Of a stretch of 64,000 bases of DNA, positions 35,601-46,629 are shown piece after piece; position 1 is the first letter of the stretch; every line of letters begins with the position of its first letter. The stretch is from Epiperipatus broadwayi (lineage: Eukaryota > Onychophora > Udeonychophora > Euonychophora > Peripatidae): contig JAQFVV010012529.1 in assembly GCA_028023455.1 (NCBI GenBank), positions 1,738,001-1,802,000 of the forward strand. The letters run 5' to 3'. The translations under genes were made by a program, and so were the position numbers. A model generated the notes under the pieces. The model saw only the letters and a program-made list of their open reading frames with translations. It ran no database searches and was not told the DNA's origin.

Positions 35601-36960
35601 TATTAAGAAAGATAGTAATAACAGTTTATATTTTTAACCTTCATAAATAATTTGGTGAATTTAAGTTCCAAGTTATAAATTACTTTAAAATATTAAGAGT
35701 CTTAATAAGTCTTCTGACAGATTTGAATAACAAATAAAAAAGTAATTAAAAGAATAGATGCTCTACATATTTAGAAGAAACAAAAAAGCAGCAAATCACC
35801 CATTAATTTTTTACTGAGGTAAGGCAATTGTTGAGGGAAATAGGAAATATAAAAATGACTCACTTAGAAGAACCAAATAAATGGAATCCTGTTAAATTGT
35901 GCTAAAGAGTTAATGATGACATAAAAAAACATAATAGAAAAATAGTAAGGATAATATAGAATAAATCTCAAAGACATAAAAAGATACTTTAGTACTGAAA
36001 ATTGCTTTTGCAATAATAAAAAGGCATTATTATTTAAAGTAGGAATGACAGTCACAAAGTGAAAGAAAGCAAAACAAACCATAATAATTAAGAAAGCCTT
36101 ATTTGAAATGAGATATTTTTTAAAAAAGATGAGAAATGAAGTTAAACTTGTAAAGAAGTAGCAAAAATGAAAGAAATAATTGATATTTAAAAAAAAAAAC
36201 TGATAAAAATAATAGAGAAATAATAGGCAAAGTTTTATACCAAATATCTGAGTGATAAAGATATCTTAAATGAGAATAATAGTGCAATAATGACATTAAT
36301 ATTAAAAAACAACAATAGAAATTACATACCTTTTATTAATCTGGTATAAGATTTTTACCTGGATCATTATATAGGATTCAAATCAACTAAAAAACAAGCT
36401 AAAACTAAATGTAGTTATAGCATAATACATTATATCCTAGTATTAAGATAAGATGGAGAAAAGACTTTTATATACAAATTGCTATTTCTTCATTGGATTA
36501 TAGATTATGAAAAAATATTTGACTATGCATTTCTATTGTGATTAAAGTTTCAGAACATTTTAAAATATTGTCAAATTCTCTAGAATATCAAAATGTAAAA
36601 GATGTGAGTAGACTTTATGGCTACATTAAAAATGCAGTATTAACACTATTAAGAATGTGTCACAATCATTCCATCTCTCCAAAACTATTTACAACAATTT
36701 TATGGAGAGTATTTAGTGGATTAAAATAGAAAGCAAAGGAAGTAAAAATAAGTAGAAATTACTTATCTAGATTTTGCAGACACACACACACACAAAAAAA
36801 AAAAGGAAACAAAGGACAAATATAAAACTAGTAGAAGATTCAATGACTTAAAAAAAAAAAATTTACAATAAGAAAAAAAAAGTAAATAATTATAAATATC
36901 TTGATCAAATTTTTAATATAGATGGAAATATAATGTCCTGAATATCCAGAAAAAAAATGT
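35600..36960 (+). pseudogene. RTE-like LINE remnant, RT region
   Basis: Plus strand. 36400-36540 contains RT residues including DYEKIFD; 36538-36729 reads RLYGYIKNAVLTLLRM then ISPKLFTTILWRVF, the template-binding block before the catalytic site. ..YLSRFCRH at ~36775 stands where FADD should be, and NYKYLDQIFNIDGNIM (~36890-36940) matches YKYLGQIINTDGNIM of the 4308-5105 copy. An (AC)n tract sits on the catalytic site. Heavily mutated; the part before 36340 is too eroded to assign firmly. Confidence 0.7.
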
Positions 36961-37030
36961 TATTAATCAAATATAGTAAAATATGTATTGTGTTTTGGAG
37001 TTGATTAACTGACATCACACCCCCCCCCCC

Positions 37031-37417
37031 CACAATATCGCACCTTTAGGGAGTAGTTTGACAAAAATTATTTCTAACATTTTTTGGAGGTCTTTTTATT
37101 GCTAATGATAAGTCAGGATGAAACTCATCATTTATAAATCTATGAGGAAAAGGAGAATACTTGATTTAAAGTTACAATTTTTCATCAGAGATTTCATAAT
37201 TATCTATACTTTGATTGCAGTGATCTCTGACTATAATTTTCCTACTGGAAAGGACAAATGTGACCCATTTGTCTAATCTTTCCCTTGTCTCACTTACTAA
37301 TACTAAGTTTAAATTTTCATTGATATTATGGTAAAATATACCATCTAAATTTTTTCCAATGAATAATTTAAACCTGAACACCCACAACTTAGATGGTATT
37401 AAATAGAAATCAGGCAA
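37031..37417 (-). other. unrecognised coding-like segment, possible 36-nt intron
   Basis: An 81-codon minus-strand frame (37417-37172) ending EISDEKL-stop. If a 36-nt GTAACT...CATAG stretch is removed, the frame continues as LFINDEFHPDLSLAIKRPPK to a TAA near 37050. Residues such as RERLDKWVTFVLSSRK look protein-like, but I do not recognise the family. It may be a retrocopy or an unknown element rather than a host gene. A run of ~13 C lies just beyond at ~37020. Confidence 0.35.
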
Positions 37418-37439
37418 AAAAAACTACTCTCAAACTTTA

Positions 37440-38140
37440 AATGTCATGGCCATAATTTTTTTAAAAACAAAATTCACTTAAATTTTTATATCAATAATCT
37501 ATAAGAGTACAGTATGCATAAATAATAGAATATTTTATTTGTACATTCTTTAAATAAGTAAAAAAAAGAAATAATTTAAAATTTTTCGCTTTTAAATAAT
37601 ACCAATCAAAATGGTTATTAGATCGATTTTATTATTGTATTTGATTGGTAAAATATGTTTAAAATTTGATGGCCTGTTAATTCTCTGAGTTTCTAGGATA
37701 GCTTTGACTTTCTAATAGCAAGAATTTAAACTATTACACAAATGAAGATTCAATCAAAGCCTTTAATAAGTGTAGAGATTAAACACATTCTTAGGTGAAT
37801 AGCATTACTATATAATTGTAATTTTTATTGTTTATACATAAAATTTAATAATATTTATTTGTAACTCTTGAACATTCAAAAATATATGAAAAATATTACA
37901 AGTGACTCTTATTAGTGAATAACTTATTCACCCAATAATATAGAAAGAATTAAATGACAAAAAAAATTGCTAATGATAGAATTTATTGATGAGAACTAGG
38001 AAGATATATTTTTGGAATGATTAATTTAGTGAAAGCTGCCCTCCAAAATGTCTAAGTGAAATGAAATAAAAATGCTATTATTGTCTATCATCTTTGCTGG
38101 AAGGTAAACCATTTTTATGTTAAATAATATTTTTTAGTCA
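37440..38140. other. AT-rich sequence, no gene seen
   Basis: No exon, repeat end or motif recognised on either strand. Confidence 0.45.
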
Positions 38141-38144
38141 CAAT

Positions 38145-39445
38145 GTTTTTTGCTTGTATAGTCTGAAACCTGGTTCAGTATCTATACATTTTGATGTTTT
38201 TGGTTTTTTAATAACCATAGTCACTATCATCCTATTGGGCAGAATTGGTATAAAACCACTAAAATATCACATGATCATCATTTCCTATGCTTTCACAAGC
38301 TGTTAGAACAGCAGCAAGCCATAATAATTGATGAATGCTAGAAGGTTTATGCATAAAATCCATTTAGTGCCTACTCATCCAACAGACTAGTTTCTATTTT
38401 GTGGCCTTCAGCAATGAGGAGTCTTGGATCTGAGATCCCTGCACCTACATCTCTAGATCTATTGCAATCCTCCAGTAGTCACCTTTTACTTAGTTAACTG
38501 TAAAACTATGAACCAAAGATGGAAACATAATATTTTCAATTCAAACTAATTAGTTTGTATAGCCATTCCAATTTGAACCTACTTCAGTATCTAGATATTT
38601 GGTGTCTTTGGTTTTTTTTAATAATCACAGTCAACATCATCATATGGAGGGGGGGTGATTGGTATAAAACCATTAAAACATCACATGACCACCATTTTCT
38701 ATATATACACAAGCTGTTAAAACAGTAGCAAACTTCATACATTATTGTTTTCATCTTGGGCTCATAGTTTTATAGATAACTAAATAGATAAAAGGTGGTC
38801 ATTGGAAGGTTAGAGCAGTGCACTGAGATCCAAGTCTTCTCACTGATAAAAGTCACAAACTAGAAACTAGTCTGAAGATATTGGATGAGAAGGCACTACA
38901 TAAGGATTTTATACACAAATCCAGCATCCACCAATTATTATGGCTTGACTGGGTGGCACTACTATATGGAGAGTTTGCTACTGTTTTAAGAGCATAGAAA
39001 ATGATCATGTGATGTTTTGGTGGTTTTAAACCAATCCTGTCCACAGGATGACAGTGACTGTTAAAAAATCTAAAGACACTAAAATGTAGAGATACCGACT
39101 GGGTTCAGATCTTTATGACTATACAAACGAATTAGCTTAGATTAAAAACATTATTGTTTCCATCCTGGGCTCATAGCTTTATAATTAACTAAAGAAATAA
39201 GGAGTTGCATTAGATCCAAAGTTTAGGCGCAGGGCTCTTGGATCCAAGGCTCGATGAAAGCCATAAAGTAAAACTAGTCTGGAGATATTGTGTAAGTAGA
39301 CACTAGGTAAGGATTTTATGCACAAACCTTTTAGCATCCATCAATTACTATGGCTTGCATTGGATCATAACTGTATGGAGAGTTTGCTATTGTTTTAACA
39401 ACTTGTGTAAGCATATGAAATGGTGATCATACAATGTTGTAGTAG
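38145..39445. mobile_element. hammerhead repeat family 1, locus 2
   Basis: Minus-oriented unit(s) from ~38145 to ~38735, then plus-oriented units from ~38755 to ~39440, spaced ~415 bp between hammerhead positions. Same landmarks as locus 1 (TGGAGAGTTTGCTA, GATCATGTGATGTT, ACTGGGTTCAGATC). Hammerhead positions: 38378-38420 (minus, core lost, GAAACUAGUC kept), 38837-38878 (plus), 39253-39290 (plus, core lost). Boundaries are approximate and no target duplication was found. The minus open frame at 38853-39044 is a chance reading. Confidence 0.75.
38837..38878 (+). ncRNA. hammerhead-like motif with altered but paired stem II
   Basis: CUGAUAA (38843-38849; G8 lost), stem II AGU-CACAA-ACU, GAAA (38863-38866), C-UA-G, GUC ending at 38872. 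Relative to GGC/GCC in the other copies, both strands of stem II changed at two positions and still pair. Confidence 0.6.
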
Positions 39446-39449
39446 TTTT

Positions 39450-40355
39450 ATAAAAATAAAAACCATTAAATTTAATTTATAATAACTACCGCCTAAATTC
39501 TTTTTATATTTTTCGTTTACTAACATTTAATATTACATCTAAAAATAGTTCATAAAATCATATAAGTTCTTGTCTTATTAATACAATAGAGAGAGAATTC
39601 ATTATGAGAAGTGTAAGTCAAAATATCCTTAAATAAATAAATTCCTCATTATTATCGATATTATTATTATTATTTCCAATCATTGCAATCCATAATTTGT
39701 AATAAATGTGAAAGGTATATAATATAAAGATATATAACATTAGCATGTATATCCATGTTCCTACAAAAATCTATTCAAACCAAATATAAATTATATTTTT
39801 GCAGCAGAACAATAGGTATTTAAGTTTTTACAATATTATATTCAAATAATAAAAAAATGTCCTAATTAAAACTGTAAAACTATGTAGGTCTTGATTAAAT
39901 GTGAAAAATTACCAATAACAATTTCAAAAATATCTTTATTGTAAACCAAAAAATTAAAAGCATTAGAAAATTGTATTTCTTTATGACTAAAACTGTTATG
40001 AATATTTATTAATATTCACTGTATTACTTAATTTAATAAACGGACATTTGTTTAAAACATATTTAAATATTTCTATATGAGTAGAAAGTGAAATGGCACA
40101 ATCCAATGCAGCAAATGATTAAATAACTTGTAACAATAATATGAGAACAAGACACTAGTGGCTAGCACTCTAAATAATTGATTATTAATGTACTTTCTTG
40201 AACATTACATAATACAACTACTTGATAAAAAAATGTAAAAATTCTAATAGAAAGAGAATTTTTACTAATTCTTCATATAAAATCATATCTAGGATTTTGC
40301 TTTCATTAAGTATTAAGTGACATTCCATCTCAATATTTGAAGTATCAAAGTTTTA
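39450..40355. other. AT-rich sequence, no gene seen
   Basis: No recognisable feature beyond short A/T microsatellites. Confidence 0.5.
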
Positions 40356-40358
40356 AGC

Positions 40359-41590
40359 TGTAACGATCCGGAGAATACGACTTCACGTAATCTGCACTAC
40401 AGGGCGCCATCTAGGCATTTGAACCTAGAAAAATTTATAGAGTAGGCAGATACGTAAGTAAAAAAAAAAATTTTTTTTTTTTAAATTTTGATTCCGGTCG
40501 TTAGCCCATGTCACTAGCTCAGGGAGTAGCAGAGATTTAATAATATCATATCTTATCTAATTAGATTTCAACATTAAAAAATAAATAAAATAAGCCACTG
40601 CCAGTAATTAACATACAAAAATTTATTTACGCACATATATATATAAGATTTAAAATTGTCTTAGTATCAGTTTACATTTTAACATTTAACATTATTTTTA
40701 ACTTTACTTTAATTTACATTTAATTACTATTATATTATAATTTTACATTTTAATTAAGTTCGCACATATAAATTTATGAAAGCTTGTTTATAATGTTGAA
40801 TATAGATCGGTTACATAGATTTCACGGTCAAAAACATTTCAAAAGAAACATAAACGATCAAAATACAAAATTATTGATTACTGACAATTGCGGAGGGAAA
40901 TTTATATGTAACCCAATAGTATTCACCATAAGATACTTGCATTGTCACCAATAACTTAAAAGACATCCGAATAAATACATTTTAGATACTCACTGTAAGG
41001 TATCATTATTTATCGAATGTCTATATATTTTGATCAAATATGAAAACCCAAAACATACTTAACCGATAACCAATCCATGCAAGCGTCTATAAACAACTTA
41101 AATTTAATGCATTTTTATTTAGGGTCAAGTATGAATAGACCACATAGATTTGCTTTTGAAAATAAACATTCTATCCCTATTTAACCTTAGGTTAAAATTC
41201 GTAGTCAAACCGGCATCAATTCATCTGATATATCGATGTATTCAATGTAATAAAATACGGCAGCACAAAAAGTTAAGAGAAGAAATTGCTTCTCATGAGA
41301 TAGGAATATTACATCTATCTGCAAAGAAGAGCAATAAAACAAAAAACTCTATAGAAAGGAACTGCGGTATCTGACTTATAATTCCTTCCATAGGCAAACG
41401 GAATGTGCGGCGTATGAAGCGATTCTGCCCATAGCGAATCAATATTGCATCTACTAATCACACCAATATATCCAATCCATTGACCCAATTTAACCACGAA
41501 ACAAATAACCTAAGATTACCCTCCCCTAATATAACTTTACAAATTATACAGCCATTCACGCCCGTTTACTAACTTTTAAACTATGTCAGG
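40359..41590 (-). repeat. R1 repeat, long copy c
   Basis: Reverse-complement relative of 2640-3890, less deleted. Read on the minus strand it starts near GGGCGTGAATGGCTGTATAA, directly after the stop of the gag-like frame, and ends with the CGTATCTGCC block and ...CTCCGGATCGTTACA at 40359. The position after an ORF with a short purine-rich stretch suggests the 3' end of a retroelement, but the sequence does not match the LTR-like region at 42843-43900. Confidence 0.6.
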
Positions 41591-42299
41591 TGGTTCCTTT
41601 TTTCTTTCTACTAATTTTATAATATAAATCATACTCCATATTCTCACTTCTATTTCTTGGTTAAAATCTATTTTATCTCTTTCTCTTTCCGTTCTATATT
41701 CTGTCTTGTAAATTAGAAAACTTTTAAGCTTTACAGACCTCCGTATTTTTCCCAATCGTGAATATTTTTTCCTATGCTTCCTCTTTGTTTTAAATCTACG
41801 TCTACAGCGAATGCGAACGTTTACTTTAACCTTTTTAAATTTTTGTAAAAACTTTTCTACACTATCTACTACCTTGAACTTATGTTTTTCTTCTATTTCT
41901 TGATCTACATTTGTCTACTTTATTTATCACAACGCTATCTGATTCTAATTCAATTTCTATGTCTTTTATCACCTCAACTTCCTTTTCAACTTCCTGACTT
42001 TCTTTAATTAAATCTAACTCTATAACTTCTTGGTTCTTCTCTACCTTTACCTTTATCTCACATCTTATTTCTCTTACTTCTGCTCTGAGTTCTTTAATTT
42101 CTGTTTTAACCTGACTAATTTCTTCCTTCAATTCTGCTTTGAGTTCTTTTATCAATTCTGCTTTGAACTCTTGCATCATATTCATCATCATTGTCATCAT
42201 CATTCGCGTCTCAGATACTTCTTCTTTCTCCTTTTCTACTAACTGGGGATTTTTAAAATATATTGGGCTTTCTTTCGGATCCATTTTCGAAAATTTCAA
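41585..42299 (-). pseudogene. gag-like coiled-coil ORF of an LTR-type retroelement
   Basis: Minus strand. A 139-codon frame (42299-41880) with a possible internal start at MDPKES, a Met-rich patch (MMMTMMMNMM), then a strongly charged coiled coil (EFKAELIKELKAELKEEI, repeating to ~residue 110) and an acidic region. It stops at 41880; a one-base shift continues as a very basic stretch (FKKVKVNVRIRCRRRFKTKR) ending at about 41588. Coiled-coil then basic composition suits a structural gag-like protein, but no zinc knuckle, protease or RT follows, so the element is nonautonomous or internally deleted. Confidence 0.5.
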
Positions 42300-42829
42300 T
42301 TTTAAAGTACTAGCGCTTATGTTAAACTAAATTTAAATACGACTTATTTATTTATTTTTCTTACTAAGACGGAAACTCACGTTACCTCCAGACTTTTGTC
42401 CTTTTCGCTACCCGCTCTTAATGCTTTAACCCCGCCCAAATATCAGCTGTCTCTGATTTGATAGCATAAATGTCAAAATCTCTTTTCATTTCGAAAAAAA
42501 AAAGTTTTCGGTCAATTCTTTTTTTAAAATTAAACACTTTCACATACGTAATTTAACTTTTTAGATTTTTATTTTCAACAAGAACAAAGTATTTCTTTAC
42601 TATTGTTTCTTAGGTTCAGCCCCAAGTTGGGTCTAGCCATTGAACCGTATTCGAATATGTGTATTCGAATCACCGGCCTCTTAGGCAGAGAAGAACATAC
42701 TCGGAGAGTATGTATGCCCAAACGATAGCTATAAAGTATATAACTAACGTTACATTTCCAGGACATAACTTCTTCTCGACTGTTGAGTTCAACACCAAGT
42801 TCAAAGCACTTTTTTTGTTTGTGTATAAA

Positions 42830-42840
42830 CACGGGCGCCA
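42830..42840 (-). promoter_or_regulatory. primer-binding-site-like sequence
   Basis: TGGCGCCCGTG on the minus strand, whose first eight bases complement the 3' end of a tRNA-Lys-type acceptor ending GGGCGCCA. It lies two bases after AAGCA, a possible LTR 3' end, and ~530 bp before the gag-like frame. Confidence 0.4.
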
Positions 42841-42842
42841 GC

Positions 42843-43900
42843 TGCTTATTCTAAAAGAATAGACAACGCACTTTGAATAGTGGCAACTAACCCAACGCCT
42901 AAATCCACGACTAGCTCAGTTGTTTGTAATCACTAATAGATTATACTTAATTAGTGGTTAAAAGACTTGATAAAGAATTTGTTAAAAAGAATTTATAAAA
43001 AGAATTGTAAAAGAATTGATAAAAAGGAATTGATAAAAAGAATTGACCGACAAATAAAGTTTAATTTTAAAGATAATTTATTAACTAACATTTATTTACT
43101 AAATTTAAACATTTTATAATTCTAATAAAACACACGCATATTTTAAATTAACATTTCTAAATAGTCTAAATATTCCTATAGATTCAATAACAGAACACTC
43201 TAATTTCATTAATAAATATTGGTAGAATGATCACGCACATATTAACTAATGCACACACATAATAATGATAATAAAGGACTACATAGCATTTGAAATTTAA
43301 TCACACACATATCAATAGTTCATTTATGTATGATATCGAGTTCATATAATTAGACTCTTGGAGGATTCGCACGAATTAATGAAATGCAATGGCTATTACA
43401 GTATAAACGAAAATAAGCAAATGTTTTACCTAGGATTTTGAACGTAGATTTAACACTTTGTTTTCTTCCAGTATGAATGGTTCCAGTATGAATGCTTCCA
43501 GCCGGCTGGGATGTTTCCTTGCTGAGTTTCCTGATTTTCACGATTATTACTATCGAAGACAATTAGATACGGACGGAGATTTTCTACGATGTTAAGCTGA
43601 CATTATTTCACGGGCAGATCTGCTGTTTTCATCGGACATCTGGGCTGGAGGTGAACGTGCATTCCAAAATTTTCTCAGCACTGCATTTTGTTTCTTAGCT
43701 GACTCAATTAATTTCCGAACTGCACTCTCTCAATAACTTTGTGAACCTGATTGTCTCAACTAATTTGTGGAATGAATGACTGTCCGATAAAAAAGGTCTA
43801 TTTATACCTGCACCTTGTTGTCTTTCTGATATCTCCGGCAAAGATCTGTTGTCAAATTCCTTATCAATTAATCCTTTGATAAACGTGTTTTGAAAGATTG
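42843..43900 (-). repeat. LTR-like promoter region of the gag element
   Basis: Minus-strand region upstream of the PBS-like site. It has TATAAATAG (43806-43798) with an initiator-like GGACAGTCATTC about 25 nt downstream, and is richer in CG and G+C than its surroundings. A 13-bp tandem repeat lies in the presumed transcribed part. The outer boundary and a partner LTR were not found, so calling it an LTR is inference. Confidence 0.4.
42967..43046. repeat. tandem AAAAGAATTGAT repeats
   Basis: About six imperfect copies of a 12-14-bp unit (AAAAGAATTGAT, with TTTAT and TGTAA variants). Confidence 0.75.
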
Positions 43901-43909
43901 CTTAATTAG

Positions 43910-44590
43910 TAATAGCCATGCAAAAACGTATTGTTTTATATTAATTAATATCTAATAGCCATTGCCGTGTTTTTCAATGATAATCTTCCCTAACTTTCAC
44001 ATACATTTTATATATTTACAAATGTACATATATACGCACATATATTTTTAATACAATTTACTATTTAGTTTTAACATTATTTTTTCTTTAATTAAAATTG
44101 AATGAAAAGAGATTTGGTATGTTTTAACTTTTTCAAATTATATTTTTACGAATACTAAAAAAAAAACTATGTAATTCTTATCTTTTTCGAAAACAAGCTG
44201 CAATAAACTCTCCAACATTTAATTTTATGTTTTTCTTTTACAAAAGATTACTTTAATAATAATTTTAGATAAAAATTATATGTGCCTATATCAATATAGG
44301 TACAAAGCAAAACTATATTCTGTAAGTGGTATTTAACATACATATTGTAATGGTCAGATTTAGTATGATTCATTTATTTATATCTTCTCCATTTATTTAT
44401 TTAAACAAGTTACATGGGCACCACCTGGTTCCATGCATCAGGAAATAAACTATCACATATACATTTAAAACAATAAATATTTTATTCAATATAATAATGT
44501 GACCATTACACAACCCCACTTGTAACGCCAGGCTAAATCACGGAGAACGTTACACCAGATAAATGATGATAGACCATGCAATCTTACATA
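43910..44590. other. AT-rich sequence with a TGTAACG...CGTTACA inverted pair
   Basis: At 44520-44554 TGTAACG and CGTTACA bracket a 20-bp spacer that includes CTCCG on the minus strand, as at the 40359 end of R1 (CTCCGGATCGTTACA). It may be another end of the R1 or gag element. Nothing else recognised. Confidence 0.4.
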
Positions 44591-44837
44591 AACAAAATAA
44601 CAAATCGTGTTTTCCTGAAGGTTTGTGATGATGGTATTTTAGTTGTATTTTTATGTTGGACTATTTCCATTATCTGAGTATTGAATGTCTTGAGAAAAAT
44701 TTAACTTTATTTAAATATTCCAAATACATTAAACTATTAGTAATAGCACATCAAACAAGTTAGTATATGCACAACAATTCGAGGTATTATTCTCCCCTCT
44801 CCTTCAAGTGTTGCTGGCCTGACCAGTGACAGTACTA

Positions 44838-44925
44838 ACATGGGATTCAAACCTGGACTCTTAGATTCTTGAGTATTGAATTTTAAGTTAACACTCTAAC
44901 CAACCGAGCCATCCTGCTAAAGGCA
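44838..44925 (-). repeat. tRNA-Leu-like sequence inside the PLE
   Basis: Minus strand: AGGATGGCTCGGTTGGTTAG (box A, D-arm), a decayed anticodon region, a long variable-arm-like stretch and GGTTTGAATCCC (box B). Order and spacing fit a tRNA with a long variable arm, most like tRNA-Leu. Mispairs and the location between the PLE endonuclease and its inverted end argue for a SINE or pseudogene, possibly giving a Pol III promoter. Confidence 0.55.
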
Positions 44926-44934
44926 ACAGTCAGT

Positions 44935-46390
44935 AGAAAATTCATATACTTATCTATGAGCTTCCTCCAGATTTCTCCACTTTTTCCTAAGAGCAAAGTG
45001 GTTTCCATATACATATAGTCACACTAGTTTAGCTTATGGGATTGTTTGCCATTGTCATATGAGCAGCTTCTTTAAATTTTCTTCTTTGAACCATTTCTTC
45101 TCTATCCAATATTTTTGTATTTTCCTAACTGAATGTATGTCCATTGGCACATACATGGTCTGCTACCCTAGACATATCTGTTTGCTCTCTTCTAATCATC
45201 AATTTGTGTTCTTGCAAGCGCTTTTCAATGGGACGATTGGTCTCACCAATATATATTCTTCCACATTTACATAGTATTTCGTAGATGCAGTTTTTCCTTT
45301 TCAGCATTCCAAGTTTAGGCTTTGTAGATGTTAGAATTCCTTATAGTGTGGTATGGCTTTGGAAAGCTGTTCTCATGTTATACCGATTGCAAATTCTCCT
45401 TAATTTGTCTGCTATCTGTGGAATATATGGGTACCCTACACTACCAATAATTGTTTTTTCTTTTGATGGTTCTTTTTGTTGTCTATTTAAGGTTTTCTTA
45501 ATAACAGCTTATGGGTAACCATTTTTCATAAAAGTTTGTTCTATATAGATCTTTTCTCTTTCCAAATTGCTGGTTTCTGAACAAACTTCTTTTATTCTGC
45601 TTCATAGTGATAGTATAACTCCATGTTTTGTGTTTCTGGTATGACCTGGACATATGGGCTAGGTATTTTCCTATATGTATTGGGTTTCGGTATAGTTTTG
45701 ATTCTGCCACGAGGGAGTCTTGTCACAAGAACATTTAAGAATGCCAATTTTTGTCTTGTTCTGATTCTATTGTGAATTTAATTGAAGGGGATATGTTATT
45801 GATGAATTTCCAAAAGGTTTATAACAGTGCTTCACCATGTGGCCATACAACAAATATATCATCCACATAATGAAGCCAAACTTTAGGTGGATAGGGAGTA
45901 GTTTTTATGGCTGTGGTTTCAAGTTCTTCCATATAAATATTGATAATCAGGGGTGACAATGGTGAGCCCATAGCCATTCCCTGATTTTGTTGGAAGAATT
46001 CTGTGTTACATTGAAAGTAGGTTGTTTTTATGCAGAATGTTAATAGTTCCATTATACTATCAATAGGAAGATCTGTTCTGGTTTGTAAACTATTATGACC
46101 ATTTAATCTTTTCCTTACAATAGACAATGCTTCTTCACATGGTACATTTTGTAAATAAACTTCCCACATCAAAGCTTACCAGTAAGTTAGTTCTTTCAAT
46201 TTTCATGTTCTTGGTTAATTCTACAAAATGACTAGATCCCTGACAAAGAACTGGGTCTTGTACGCCAAATGACTTAGAACTTTGAAAAGAAATCAACAAA
46301 TTTTGGCAAGATGAATTTCTAAAACTAACAATAGGTCTTAATGGAACATGATCCTTATGGATTTTAGGTTAGACCATAAAGATGAGGAAT
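44935..46390 (-). pseudogene. PLE reverse transcriptase and GIY-YIG ORF, frameshifted
   Basis: Read downward: RLYGLP.IHKDHVPLRPIVSF (N-terminal RT block, ~46370-46300, needs frame changes), LVSFDVGSLFTNVPCEEA, then 46172-45819 open with NQGMAMGSPLSPLIINIYME and WLHYVDDIFVVWPHG (catalytic YVDD). 45710-45498 holds the RT C-terminal linker (NPIHIGKYL). 45307-45125 is the GIY-YIG domain: NCIYEILCKCGRIYIGETNR, EKRLQEHK, and ADHVCANGHTF. Domain order is that of PLEs. Several frameshifts, so not active. Confidence 0.85.
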
Positions 46391-46629
46391 TTTTGTGAAA
46401 TATGAGAAGAGGGTAGAATAATACCTCTCGAAATGTTGTGTGTATACTAACTTGTTTGATGTGCTATTACTAATAGTTGAATGTATTTGGAATATTTAAA
46501 ATAACAACATAAAGAAGTATTTTTATATGGATTAAATAAAGTTAAATTTCCTAAAGACCTTCAATATTCATATTAGATGATGGAAATAGTCCAATATAAA
46601 AAATCATACAAAGTAACAAATCATGTGAT

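Larger units (their letters stand above)
44598..46626 (-). mobile_element. Penelope-like element with inverted ends and 13-bp TSD
   Basis: Element 44611-46613 between direct repeats TAACAAATCGTGT (44598-44610) and TAACAAATCATGT (46614-46626), differing at one CpG. The outer ~200 bp at each side (44611-44830 and 46395-46613) are inverted copies sharing TGTTTGATGTGCTATTACTA and ATTTCCATTATCTGA-like sequence. Inside, on the minus strand, are an RT/GIY-YIG ORF and a tRNA-like stretch. The same ends, without ORF, form the foldback at 17465-17753. Confidence 0.8.

Noticed and set aside
42030-42330. Plus-strand frames rich in Phe, His and Ser
   Set aside because: Antisense of the Glu/Lys-rich coiled-coil gag-like frame; the composition is explained by that.
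44838-44925. Functional tRNA-Leu gene
   Set aside because: Box A and B are present, but the anticodon stem and acceptor do not pair and it lies inside a PLE, so it is listed as tRNA-like.
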